Source of the DNA: CAWBOV01 sp963790525
GTDB lineage: Bacteria > Actinomycetota > Actinomycetes > Mycobacteriales > Jatrophihabitantaceae
Assembly: GCA_963790525.1 (NCBI GenBank)
Contig: CAWBOV010000006.1
Span: 310,001 to 374,000, forward strand
Reading direction: 5' to 3'
DNA length: 64,000 bases
Within the stretch, counting starts at the first letter, position 1. Each line of letters starts with the position of its first letter. Shown in pieces: positions 8,649-16,484 of the stretch. The translations under genes were made by a program, and so were the position numbers. Under the pieces are notes generated by a model, which made no database searches, had not been told where the DNA came from, and saw only the letters and a program-made list of their open reading frames with translations.

Positions 8649-9695
8649 ATGGCGACCGAGGCGACCGAGGCGAATGCGGGCGGGCGGGCGAGCGCGGGTG
8701 CGGGCGGGCGACCAAGCGCGCCGCGCACCGGCAGCCGCACGCCGGCGGAGCGCCTGGACCTGCGGGCGCTGCGCGAGAGCCTGCCTGCGGAGCTCGCGTC
8801 GGCGCTGGCGGAGTTCGAGCGCTACCTGCGGCTGGAGCAGAATCGCTCCGCCCACACCGTCCGTGCCTACGTGGCCGACCTCGTCAGCATGCTCGACCAT
8901 GCCGCCCGGCTGGGCGCGCGGAGCCCCCGCGACATCGACCTGCGGCTGCTGCGCAGCTGGCTCGCGCGTCTGCGCAGCACGGGATCTGCGCGCTCCACAC
9001 TCGCCCGCCGTGCCGCCGCCGCACGGACCTTCACCGGCTGGGCCTGCCGGGCCGGACTCACCGACCGCGACGCCGGGGAGTTGCTGGCCAGCCCGCGCGC
9101 CCACCGGACGCTGCCTGCAGTTCTCGCCCGGGACGAGGCGGCGGCGCTGGTCGAAGCCGCGACTGCGGGCGACCTCGACGGCGATGAGCCGGTGGCCCAG
9201 CGTGACCGGCTGATCGCGGAGTTGCTCTATGCGACAGGCATTCGGGTGGCCGAGCTCGTCGCCCTCGACATCGACGACATAGACCGCTCGCGGCGAGTGC
9301 TTCGGGTGGTCGGCAAGGGGAACAAGGAGCGAACCGTGCCGTACGGCCTCCCAGCGGACCGGGCACTGCAACGCTGGCTCGACGACGGCAGGGCCGCGCT
9401 CGCCGGGCAGGGGAGCGGGGCGGCCTTGCTCCTCGGTGCCCGTGGCGCGCGCCTGGATCAGCGCGCGGCCCGGCGGGTCGTCCACGAGCGAGCCGCGCGG
9501 GTCCCCGGTGCGCCGGACATCGGCCCGCACGGGCTGCGCCACAGCGCCGCCACCCACCTGCTGGAGGGCGGGGCGGACCTGCGGTCGGTGCAGGAGTTGC
9601 TCGGGCACGCCAGCCTCGCCACCACGCAGATCTACACCCACGTGTCCGTCGAGCGACTGCGCACCACGTTCGAGCAGGCGCATCCGCGCGCCTGA
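8649..9695 (+). CDS. xerC: Tyrosine recombinase XerC
   Basis: Site-specific recombinase that resolves chromosome dimers. The N-terminal SAM-like DNA-binding domain (ALAEFERYLRLEQNRSAHTV) is followed by the catalytic domain with the full set of residues: Arg199 (GIRVAEL), Lys223 (GKGNKER), His294-x2-Arg297 (HGLRH), His320 (GHASL) and the nucleophile Tyr329 (QIYTHV). The ATG at 8649 gives 348 residues with a Gly/Ala-rich leader of about 45. The position between dprA and rpsB is where actinobacteria usually encode their chromosomal XerC, so this is not evidence of an integrated element. Confidence 0.92.
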   Translation: MATEATEANAGGRASAGAGGRPSAPRTGSRTPAERLDLRALRESLPAELASALAEFERYLRLEQNRSAHTVRAYVADLVSMLDHAARLGARSPRDIDLRLLRSWLARLRSTGSARSTLARRAAAARTFTGWACRAGLTDRDAGELLASPRAHRTLPAVLARDEAAALVEAATAGDLDGDEPVAQRDRLIAELLYATGIRVAELVALDIDDIDRSRRVLRVVGKGNKERTVPYGLPADRALQRWLDDGRAALAGQGSGAALLLGARGARLDQRAARRVVHERAARVPGAPDIGPHGLRHSAATHLLEGGADLRSVQELLGHASLATTQIYTHVSVERLRTTFEQAHPRA

Positions 9696-9700
9696 GCACA

Positions 9701-10561
9701 TCACGGGGGAGCACCGCCGCGCGGCTCCGGCCCGCCCCGCGGCACCGGCCTGTCCCGCGGATCCGGCCCGTCCCGCGGCTCCGGGCCGTCCCGCGGCACC
9801 GGCCTGTCCCACGCCACCAGCCCGTCCCAGGGGACGAGGCGAACCGGTCCGAGGCGCAGCAGCAGTGACAGCGGGTCCAGATACGCCGCGCCTCGGCGCG
9901 CGCCCCAATGCAGACACGTCACCCGTGGGCAACCCGCATGACGGCCCTCGACCACGCCGATCACCGACCCAGCGGCGACTGCATCCCCGGCGCGCACCGA
10001 CGGCAGGAGCGGCTCGTACTCGGTGCTGATCCCGTCGGCGTGCCGGACTACCACCACCCCGCGTCCGGCGACCGCCCCGGCGAAGGTGACGACCCCCGCC
10101 GCGGCGGCAAGCACCCGCCCGGAGGGCTCGACCGCGAGATCCACCCCGCGATGTCCAGGGCCGAATGCGGTCAGCGGTGGCTGGAAACCGCGGAGCACCG
10201 TGAGCGGCTCCTCGGGCGGCCGGTAGGCGACGGCCCCGGTCCGGTTGCTCGCACCCGGCGCCGTGCCATTGTCTGCGCCGGAAGCCCGGCCGCCGGGCAG
10301 AACCGTCGTCGCTCCAGCGCTCACGACGGTGCCCGGCCCCGCGCGGACCGGCGCGCCCGACGACGTGTCGGCCGAGGCGACCGCGAGGACGAGGGCGAGC
10401 CCGGCACCGACCCTGAGCCCGGCACCGACCTTGAGCCCGGCACCGACCCCGAGCCCGGCACCGACCCCGAGCCCGGCACCGACCCCGAGGCCGCCACCGA
10501 CGCCGAGGAAGGGCAGAGCACCGGTGCAGACCCCGGGGATCCGGCAGCTGGATACGTTCAT
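9701..10561 (-). CDS. Secreted M23-family peptidase with repeat-rich ends
   Basis: The catalytic domain is an M23 (lysostaphin-like) zinc endopeptidase: GHRGVDL supplies the first His and Asp, and CLHWGAR supplies the second His. The first His of the usual H-x-H is Cys here, which also occurs in the actinobacterial homologues encoded beside rpsB. The mature part also shows GRGVVVVRHADG and YLDPLSLLLR. The N-terminus has an Ala/Leu/Val core (ALVLAVASA) preceded by about six hexapeptides of the GVGAGL type; the C-terminus has about seven PRDGPE-like hexapeptides. Both come from 18-bp DNA repeats. The gene converges on xerC. The start at 10561 is the first ATG; later starts inside the repeat are possible. 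Confidence 0.8.
   Translation of the reverse strand: MNVSSCRIPGVCTGALPFLGVGGGLGVGAGLGVGAGLGVGAGLKVGAGLRVGAGLALVLAVASADTSSGAPVRAGPGTVVSAGATTVLPGGRASGADNGTAPGASNRTGAVAYRPPEEPLTVLRGFQPPLTAFGPGHRGVDLAVEPSGRVLAAAAGVVTFAGAVAGRGVVVVRHADGISTEYEPLLPSVRAGDAVAAGSVIGVVEGRHAGCPRVTCLHWGARRGAAYLDPLSLLLRLGPVRLVPWDGLVAWDRPVPRDGPEPRDGPDPRDRPVPRGGPEPRGGAPP
9716..9841. repeat. 18-bp tandem repeat (3' end of the M23 gene)
   Basis: Seven consecutive 18-bp units resemble GTCCCGCGGCACCGGCCT on the plus strand. The central units are nearly identical and the outer ones are diverged. On the minus strand they encode Pro/Arg/Asp/Gly hexapeptides at the C-terminus of the M23 peptidase. The unit length is a multiple of three, so changes in copy number keep the reading frame. 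Confidence 0.85.
10397..10504. repeat. 18-bp tandem repeat (5' end of the M23 gene)
   Basis: Five almost identical units of GAGCCCGGCACCGACCCC are followed by one diverged unit (GAGGCCGCCACCGACGCC). On the minus strand they encode the small hydrophobic hexapeptide GVGAGL just ahead of the signal-peptide core of the M23 peptidase. The sequence is unrelated to the repeat at the other end of the same gene, although both have an 18-bp unit. Confidence 0.88.
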
Positions 10562-10652
10562 GCATCCAGCGTCCGCGGCGCGCGAGGGGCCGGCCCGCAC
10601 GAAACGGCAACTGTGGACGAGGCCGCGCCCGTCCACAGCGCGGGGCACGCGA

Positions 10653-10683
10653 TTACCGACCGGGGCGTCCGGGCGGGTAGAGT
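10653..10683 (+). promoter_or_regulatory. Candidate rpsB promoter
   Basis: A TTACCG box (10653-10658) and TAGAGT box (10678-10683) are 19 bases apart. The TAGAGT hexamer is close to the usual actinobacterial -10 (TANNNT); the -35 and the spacing are less good. Transcription from here would give a leader of about 275 bases before rpsB. Confidence 0.45.
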
Positions 10684-10962
10684 TGTTCGATGGCCTGGTT
10701 TCCAGGTCAGCGATCCATCCAGAAACACCCAGCAGCCCTCCACGTGGGGGCTGACTTCGCGTGTCCGTCCCGCCTCACGGTGGGATTGGCGGCCCGCCTC
10801 GGTCCATCCGGAACTCTCGGGTGGCAGACCTCGGGCCGCGACGCCGGGCACCAGGGCGAGCGGCCACCCCGGCCACTCGCGACAACCGAGGACGCGCTCG
10901 ACGCGCCGCTGCCCCACGGGCACGGCGAGGCGGGCGCACGAAACACGAGGAGCACGTCGGCC
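10684..10962 (+). promoter_or_regulatory. Long structured 5' leader of rpsB
   Basis: No gene is supported in this stretch. It contains two clear hairpins: CCTGG-TTT-CCAGG at 10694-10706, and CAGCCCTC-CACGT-GGGGGCTG at 10733-10753. A GAGGAG ribosome-binding site (10947-10952) precedes the rpsB ATG. Ribosomal protein S2 represses its own operon in other bacteria through the leader, so a regulatory role is plausible; I cannot match this leader to a named RNA family. Confidence 0.4.
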
Positions 10963-11907
10963 ATGCCCGTCGTCACAATGCGCGAAATGCTCGACTCAGG
11001 TGTCCATTTCGGCCACCAGACCCGGCGCTGGAACCCGAAGATGAAGCGATTCATCTTCACCGAGCGCAACGGCATCTACATCATCGACCTGCAGCAGACG
11101 CTGTCCTACGTGGACAAGGCGTACGAGTTCGTCAAGGAGACCGTCAGCCACGGCGGCAGCGTCCTCTTCGTCGGAACCAAGAAGCAGGCCCAGCAGGCGA
11201 TCGCCGACCAGGCCACCCGCGTGGGCATGCCCTACGTGAACCACCGTTGGCTCGGCGGCATGCTCACCAACTTCTCCACCGTGCACATGCGGCTGCAGCG
11301 CCTCAAGGAGCTCGAAGCCCTGGAGCAGAACGGCTGGGAGGGCACGCGCACCAAAAAGGAGCAGCTCCTCATGACGCGCGAGAAGATCAAGCTCGAGCGC
11401 ACGCTGGGCGGCATCCGCGAGATGGGCAAGGTTCCGAGCGCGGTGTGGATCGTCGACACCAAGAAGGAGCACATCGCCGTCGGCGAGGCGCGCAAGCTGA
11501 ACATCCCCGTCATCGCGATCCTGGACACCAACTGCGACCCGGACGAGGTCGACTACAAGATCCCCGGCAACGACGACGCCATCCGTAGCGCCGCCCTGCT
11601 GACCCGGGTCATCGCCGACGCCGTCGCCGAGGGCCTGATCGCCCGCGCCGCAGCGTCCGCCAACGCCGGGCGCGACTCGGGTGAGCGCGGCCAGGTCGCC
11701 ACCGACGAGCCGCTGCCCGAGTGGGAGCGCGAGCTGCTGCAGCCCAACGTCGAGGTCTCCGGTGCCGAAGGTGCTGCCGAGAACGCCGGCACCGCTGCCG
11801 AGGTGCCTGCAGGCGCGGCAGAGGTCGCCCCCGCCGAGGTCGTGGCCGAGGCCGCCGAGGCGACCCCGGTCGCCGAGTCAACTCCGAGCGCCGGAGCCGG
11901 CGCGTAG
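10963..11907 (+). CDS. rpsB: 30S ribosomal protein S2
   Basis: S2 binds the 30S body late in assembly and is needed for S1 docking in other bacteria. The conserved segments are present in order: MREMLDSGVHFGHQTRRWNP, IIDLQQT, VGTKKQAQQ, YVNHRWLGGMLTNFSTV and a PVIAILDTNCDPD block. The last 70 or so residues are an Ala/Glu/Val-rich extension common in actinobacterial S2. The ATG at 10963 is set by a GAGGAG site ten bases upstream. It is followed by tsf after 48 bases, the conserved rpsB-tsf pair. Confidence 0.96.
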   Translation: MPVVTMREMLDSGVHFGHQTRRWNPKMKRFIFTERNGIYIIDLQQTLSYVDKAYEFVKETVSHGGSVLFVGTKKQAQQAIADQATRVGMPYVNHRWLGGMLTNFSTVHMRLQRLKELEALEQNGWEGTRTKKEQLLMTREKIKLERTLGGIREMGKVPSAVWIVDTKKEHIAVGEARKLNIPVIAILDTNCDPDEVDYKIPGNDDAIRSAALLTRVIADAVAEGLIARAAASANAGRDSGERGQVATDEPLPEWERELLQPNVEVSGAEGAAENAGTAAEVPAGAAEVAPAEVVAEAAEATPVAESTPSAGAGA

Positions 11908-11955
11908 CACGGCGCCCGCTCGACTCCCCTTCTCACCGATAAGGACGATTCACTG

Positions 11956-12786
11956 ATGGCGATCACCGCCGCTGACATCAAGAAGCTCCGCGACGCCACC
12001 GGCGCCGGGATGATGGAGTGCAAGAAGGCCCTGACCGAGGCCGACGGCGACTTCGACAAGGCCGTCGAGATCCTCCGCGTGAAGGGGGCCACCAAGGCCG
12101 CCAAGCGTGGCGAGGAGCGTGAGACGTCCAACGGGCTCATCGCGATCTCGGGCAACGCCATGATCGAGCTCGCCTGCGAGACGGACTACGTCGCGAAGAA
12201 CGAGCAGTTCCGCCTGCTGGCCGGTCAGATCGTGGAGCACTTCGCGTCCTCGGACGCCAAGGACCTCGACGCCCTGCTCGGCGAGGTGCTGGCCGACGGC
12301 CACACCGTCGCCGAGAACGTGACCGCGCTTGCTGCGGTCATCGGCGAGAAGCTCGAGGTCGGCCGGGCGACGAAGGTCACCGCTCCCGACGGCGGCTCGG
12401 TCGCCAGCTACCTCCACAAGAAGGCTGCCGACCTCCCGCCGCAGGTGGGAGTGCTGGTCGCCTTCACCGGCACCGACGAGTCCGCCGCCCGGGGCGCTGC
12501 CATGCAGGTCGCCGCGCTGCGGGCCCGGTACCTCACCCGCGACGAGGTCCCCGCGGAGGCGATCGAGTCGGAGAAGCGGGTGGCCGAGGCCAAGGCCATC
12601 GAGGGTGGCAAGCCTGCCCAGGCCCTACCCAAGATCATCGAAGGCAGCGTCAACAGCTTCTTCAAGGACTCGGTGCTGCTCGAGCAGACCTCGGTCCAGG
12701 ACAGCAAGAAGTCCGTGAAGGCACTGCTCGACGATGCAGGGGTCACGCTCACCGCGTTCGCCCACTTCGAGGTCGGTCAGAGCTGA
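11956..12786 (+). CDS. tsf: Translation elongation factor Ts
   Basis: EF-Ts is the nucleotide exchange factor for EF-Tu. The N-terminal UBA-like module with the signature LRDATGAGMMECKKAL and TDFV-like motif (here ACETDYVAKNEQF) is intact, followed by two core subdomains. The length of 276 residues is normal. AAGGA lies at the expected distance before the ATG. A perfect 34-bp palindrome begins 19 bases after its stop and separates it from pyrH. Confidence 0.96.
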   Translation: MAITAADIKKLRDATGAGMMECKKALTEADGDFDKAVEILRVKGATKAAKRGEERETSNGLIAISGNAMIELACETDYVAKNEQFRLLAGQIVEHFASSDAKDLDALLGEVLADGHTVAENVTALAAVIGEKLEVGRATKVTAPDGGSVASYLHKKAADLPPQVGVLVAFTGTDESAARGAAMQVAALRARYLTRDEVPAEAIESEKRVAEAKAIEGGKPAQALPKIIEGSVNSFFKDSVLLEQTSVQDSKKSVKALLDDAGVTLTAFAHFEVGQS

Positions 12787-12805
12787 ACTCGACCCGATAG
12801 GGCAG

Positions 12806-12839
12806 GATCTGTCCAGACAGGTACCTGTCTGGACAGATC
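12806..12839. repeat. Perfect 34-bp palindrome between tsf and pyrH
   Basis: The left arm GATCTGTCCAGACAGGT (12806-12822) is followed directly by its exact reverse complement, with no unpaired centre. As RNA it would fold to a hairpin of about 15 pairs. There is no T-run on either side. It could be a Rho-independent terminator of the loop-poor actinobacterial type, an RNA-processing site, or a protein-binding site. I found no second copy elsewhere in the window. Confidence 0.95.
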
Positions 12840-12898
12840 AGGGACGGCGCACAAGCCGCCCGATACGTCAGAACATGCAGCCAACGAGGAGGCCGCCG

Positions 12899-13693
12899 AT
12901 GACCGAAAGTGGATCGGCGGCCTTGTCGTTTGCCGGACCGAGGCACGCCGACGACGCCGCCCCGGCGATCCTGCTCGCCGACGGCCAGTACCGCCGGGTG
13001 ATGCTGAAGCTCTCGGGTGAGGCATTCGGTGGCGGCGAGATCGGTGTCGACCCGATCGTGGCGGCCAATCTGGCCGCGCAGATCGCGGATGTGGTCAACG
13101 CCGGTACGCAGGTCGCGGTCGTCATCGGCGGCGGCAACTTCTTCCGCGGTGCCGAACTGTCCCGCAGCGGCATGGATCGCGACCGCGCCGACTACATGGC
13201 CATGCTCGGCACGGTGATGAACTGCCTCGCGCTGCAGGACTTCCTCGAGAAGCGCGGGATCGTCACCCGGGTCCAGACTGCCATCACGATGGGGCAGGTC
13301 GCCGAGCCCTACATCCCGCGCAAGGCCGAGCGCCATCTCGAGCGCGGCCGCGTGGTGATCTTCGGTGCGGGCGTGGGCATGCCCTACTTCTCCACCGACA
13401 CCGCGGCCGCACAGCGCGCCCTGGAGATCAGCTGCGAGGTGCTGTTGATGGGCAAGAACGGGGTCGACGGTGTCTACGACTCCGACCCCAAGCTCAATCC
13501 GAATGCCAAGCGGTTCGACACGATCAGCTACGACGAGGTGCTCAGCCGCGGACTCAAGGTCGCCGACGCGACCGCGTTCAGTCTCTGCCGCGACACGGGC
13601 CTGCCTATCGTCGTGTTCGACCTCGCGGACGGCAACATAGGCCGGGTGGTCCGCGGTGAGAAGATCGGGACGTACGTCGGGAGCGACGCCTGA
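12899..13693 (+). CDS. pyrH: UMP kinase
   Basis: Phosphorylates UMP to UDP with ATP in pyrimidine synthesis; it belongs to the amino-acid-kinase fold family. Visible signatures are RRVMLKLSGEAFGGG, VVIGGGNFFRGAEL, YMAMLGTVMNCLALQ and the C-terminal DATAFSLCRDTGLPIVVF. The ATG at 12899 is chosen because GAGGAGG (12886-12892) sits six bases upstream, giving 264 residues. About 28 residues precede the kinase core, as in other actinobacterial PyrH proteins. Confidence 0.95.
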   Translation: MTESGSAALSFAGPRHADDAAPAILLADGQYRRVMLKLSGEAFGGGEIGVDPIVAANLAAQIADVVNAGTQVAVVIGGGNFFRGAELSRSGMDRDRADYMAMLGTVMNCLALQDFLEKRGIVTRVQTAITMGQVAEPYIPRKAERHLERGRVVIFGAGVGMPYFSTDTAAAQRALEISCEVLLMGKNGVDGVYDSDPKLNPNAKRFDTISYDEVLSRGLKVADATAFSLCRDTGLPIVVFDLADGNIGRVVRGEKIGTYVGSDA

Positions 13694-13750
13694 GGCCAGG
13701 CACACCAGACGCACACCAGAGACGACCGGAAAGAACGACCGAAAGGGACC

Positions 13751-14311
13751 GTGGTGATCGACGAGACGCTCTTCGATGCTGAGGAGAAGATGGAGAAGGC
13801 CGTCGGGGTCGCCAAGGACGAGCTCGCCGGCATCCGCACGGGACGGGCGAGTGCCTCGGCCTTCGCGCGATTGTCGATCGATTACTACGGCGCGCAGACG
13901 CCCTTCCCGCAGCTGGCCTCGGTGAACATCCCCGAAGCCCGGATGGCTGTGATCAAGCCGTATGACGCCACCCAGATCGGCGCGCTGGAGAAGGCGATCC
14001 GCGACAGCGATCTCGGGGTCAACCCGAGCAACGACGGCACCGTCATCCGCGTGGTGTTCCCGCAGCTGACCGAGGAACGCCGTCGCGAGCTGGCCAAGGT
14101 CGCCCGCAGCAAGGGCGAGGACGCCAAGGTGTCGATCCGGGCGGTGCGCCGTCATGCCAAGGATGCGCTGGACAAGCTGTCCAAGGACGGCGAGGTCGGT
14201 GAGGACGACGCCCGGCGCGCCGAGGGCGAGCTCGACAAGACCACGAGCCGCTACACCAGCAGCATCGACGACCTCGTCAAGAACAAAGAAGCTGAACTCC
14301 TCGAGGTCTGA
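13751..14311 (+). CDS. frr: Ribosome recycling factor
   Basis: RRF splits post-termination ribosomes together with EF-G. At 186 residues the protein is complete: it has the N-terminal helix EEKMEKAVGVAKDELAGIRT, the GRAS motif (TGRASASAF), and the long C-terminal helices with VRRHAKDALDKL. Two adjacent in-frame GTG codons (13751 and 13754) can serve as start after an AAAGGGA site. It lies 57 bases after pyrH and 6 bases before cdsA, consistent with one pyrH-frr-cdsA transcript. Confidence 0.95.
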   Translation: MVIDETLFDAEEKMEKAVGVAKDELAGIRTGRASASAFARLSIDYYGAQTPFPQLASVNIPEARMAVIKPYDATQIGALEKAIRDSDLGVNPSNDGTVIRVVFPQLTEERRRELAKVARSKGEDAKVSIRAVRRHAKDALDKLSKDGEVGEDDARRAEGELDKTTSRYTSSIDDLVKNKEAELLEV

Positions 14312-14317
14312 GACACA

Positions 14318-15475
14318 GTGCCGCAAGCCGATGGCCCCCCACCAGAGACTGCCGCAGTGACGACCACGAGACCGCGTGGACGCCATGCGGCCCGTGACGA
14401 CGACGATGACGAGGTCGACGAGGCTGCGATCGCCGCGGCCCAGCTGGCCTACGAACGTGAGCGGTTGCTCACCGAGACCGGCCGCCACTACCTGATCGGC
14501 ATCGCCGAGCTAGACCTCGCCGACGACGCCGTCCCGGAGCCGGTCGAGCAGACCGTCGTCGAAGACACCGTGGTCGAAGGCACCGCCGTCGAAGATCCCG
14601 CGCCTGAGCGGGCTGTGCCTGAACAGACCGCGGTCGAGCGCATCGCCGTCGAACCGGTCGCCCCGGTACCGGCGTCGCGCGCAGGGCGCAACCTACCGGC
14701 GGCCATCGCCGTCGGTCTGGGCCTGGCGGCGGCCGTCATCGTGTCGCTGTTCACCTATCGCCCGAGCTTCCTCGTCATCATCTGCGTGGCGATGGTCTAC
14801 GGCGTCTACGAGATGACCCGTGCGATCGGGTCGGTCGAGGCGCGCCCGCCGCTGGTTCCGCTGGTCGTCGGCGGCCTGGCCATGGACATCGCTGCCTGGT
14901 ACCAGGGGGCGAACGGCCTCGTCATCGGCCTGCTGCTCACCACCGTCGGGCTCACGGTGTGGCGCCTGGCCGACGGTGCCGTGGGGTACCTGCGCGATGT
15001 CGCGGCCGCGCTGCTGATCCTGCTCTACGTCCCGCTGCTCGGCGGTTTCGCGGTCCTGCTCGTCCACCCCCACGACGGCGCCGGACGCGTGATGGCCTTC
15101 ATCGGCACCGTCGTGTGCAGTGACGTGGGCGGCTACATCGCGGGCGTGCTGTTCGGCAAGCATCCGATGGCACCGACCGTCTCGCCGAAGAAGTCGTGGG
15201 AGGGTTTCGCCGGCTCGGTCATCGCGTGCTGCGTCTGCGGCGTGCTGATCCTGACCCTCACGTTCCACCAGGCCTGGTGGTTCGGCGCGCTGTACGGGCT
15301 GGCGATCGCCGTGACGGCCACGGTCGGCGACCTCGGCGAGTCCATGATCAAGCGGGACCTCGGGCGCAAGGACATGGGACGGCTACTGCCCGGGCACGGC
15401 GGCCTGATGGACCGCCTCGACTCCCTGCTGCCGTGCGCCGCGGTCGCATTCCTGATCCTGTCCTCGATCAGCTGA
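14318..15475 (+). CDS. cdsA: Phosphatidate cytidylyltransferase
   Basis: Makes CDP-diacylglycerol from phosphatidic acid and CTP at the membrane. A charged, disordered N-terminus of about 125 residues, with imperfect Val/Glu-rich repeats (EQTVVEDTVVEGTAVED), precedes about seven to eight transmembrane helices starting at LPAAIAVGLGL. The CDS signature near the C-terminus is complete: KRDLGRKDMG, then PGHGGLMDRLDS. The family core is usually about 260-300 residues, so the cytoplasmic extension is the unusual part. Confidence 0.93.
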   Translation: MPQADGPPPETAAVTTTRPRGRHAARDDDDDEVDEAAIAAAQLAYERERLLTETGRHYLIGIAELDLADDAVPEPVEQTVVEDTVVEGTAVEDPAPERAVPEQTAVERIAVEPVAPVPASRAGRNLPAAIAVGLGLAAAVIVSLFTYRPSFLVIICVAMVYGVYEMTRAIGSVEARPPLVPLVVGGLAMDIAAWYQGANGLVIGLLLTTVGLTVWRLADGAVGYLRDVAAALLILLYVPLLGGFAVLLVHPHDGAGRVMAFIGTVVCSDVGGYIAGVLFGKHPMAPTVSPKKSWEGFAGSVIACCVCGVLILTLTFHQAWWFGALYGLAIAVTATVGDLGESMIKRDLGRKDMGRLLPGHGGLMDRLDSLLPCAAVAFLILSSIS

Positions 15476-15506
15476 CGCCGCCGCGCCGGGGGAGCATGCT
15501 GAAGCC

Positions 15507-16448
15507 ATGACCGCACAGTTCACCCGCGAGGCCGCCTCCGACGGCGCGTTCGTCCGCCAGCCCAACCGTTTCTCGGCGCGGGTGACAGCGGACGGCTCAT
15601 CGGAGTTCCCTGCCGAGAGCGGTCGCTACCACCTCGTGGTGTCCCTGGCCTGCCCCTGGGCGCATCGGAGCATCATCGTCCGCCGGCTGCTCGGCCTGGA
15701 GGAGGTGATCAGCATGACGGTGGTCGACCCGATCCGTGACGAGCGGGGCTGGCGCTTCACCCTCTCTCCCGACGACCGGGACCCCGTCAGCGGTGCCGCG
15801 TACCTGAGCGAGCTCTACCTGGACAGCGATCCGGACTACACCGGCCGCTACACGGTCCCCGTGCTCTGGGACCGACGCACGCGGCGGATCGTCACCAACG
15901 ACTACCCGCAGCTGAGCCTGGACCTGTCCACCGAGTTCGCGGCCTTCCATGCACCGGGGGCGCCCGACCTGTACCCCGAGCCGCTGCGCGCCGAGATCGA
16001 CGCGATCAACGCCGACGTCTTCGCCGACGTGAACAACGGCGTCTACCGGGCCGGTTTCGCCACCACCCAGGAGGCCTACGAGTCCGCCTACGAGCGGCTC
16101 TTCGCCCGCCTCGACGCGTTGGAGGAGCGGCTGTCGCGCCAGCGCTATCTGGTCGGCGACCGCCTGACGGAGGCCGACATCCGGCTGTTCACCACGCTCG
16201 TGCGCTTCGATGCGGTCTATCACGGCCACTTCAAGTGCAACCGCGCCAAGCTGATCGAGTTCCCCGCGCTGTGGGCGTATGCCCGGGACCTGTTCCAGAC
16301 CCCCGGCGTCGGTGAGACCGTCGACTTCGACCACATCAAACGGCACTACTACGTCACCCACGAGGCCATCAATCCGACGCGGATCGTCCCGTCGGGTCCC
16401 GATCCGGCCGGGTGGGCACTACCGCCCGACAGAGACACCTCGCCGTGA
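15507..16448 (+). CDS. Glutathionyl-hydroquinone reductase-like (GST superfamily) protein
   Basis: The protein matches the Xi-class GST/YqjG-ECM4 family. The N-terminal thioredoxin-fold carries the catalytic SLACPWAHRSIIVRRLLGLE motif with its Cys, and the all-alpha C-terminal domain shows LYPEPLRAEIDAINADVF and GDRLTEADIRLF. In other bacteria these enzymes reduce glutathionyl-hydroquinones. Actinobacteria generally use mycothiol, so the in vivo thiol here is an inference. The segment after the strand-4 Pro reads TNDYPQLSLDL instead of the common NNES motif, consistent with altered thiol binding. The IclR gene follows 36 bases downstream. Confidence 0.85.
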   Translation: MTAQFTREAASDGAFVRQPNRFSARVTADGSSEFPAESGRYHLVVSLACPWAHRSIIVRRLLGLEEVISMTVVDPIRDERGWRFTLSPDDRDPVSGAAYLSELYLDSDPDYTGRYTVPVLWDRRTRRIVTNDYPQLSLDLSTEFAAFHAPGAPDLYPEPLRAEIDAINADVFADVNNGVYRAGFATTQEAYESAYERLFARLDALEERLSRQRYLVGDRLTEADIRLFTTLVRFDAVYHGHFKCNRAKLIEFPALWAYARDLFQTPGVGETVDFDHIKRHYYVTHEAINPTRIVPSGPDPAGWALPPDRDTSP

Positions 16449-16484
16449 TCGATCTGCACCCGATGGCTCCAGGGAAGGACAGCG

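Noticed and set aside
8649..9695. XerC as integrase of a mobile element
   Set aside because: It lies in the conserved dprA-xerC-rpsB position, far from the tRNA-Val island, with normal codon use, so it is the chromosomal recombinase.
8547..10610. A 687-codon minus-strand frame over xerC and the M23 gene
   Set aside because: Its N-terminal repeats are the 18-bp array read in the wrong frame, and the rest is antisense to xerC with intact catalytic residues on the other strand.
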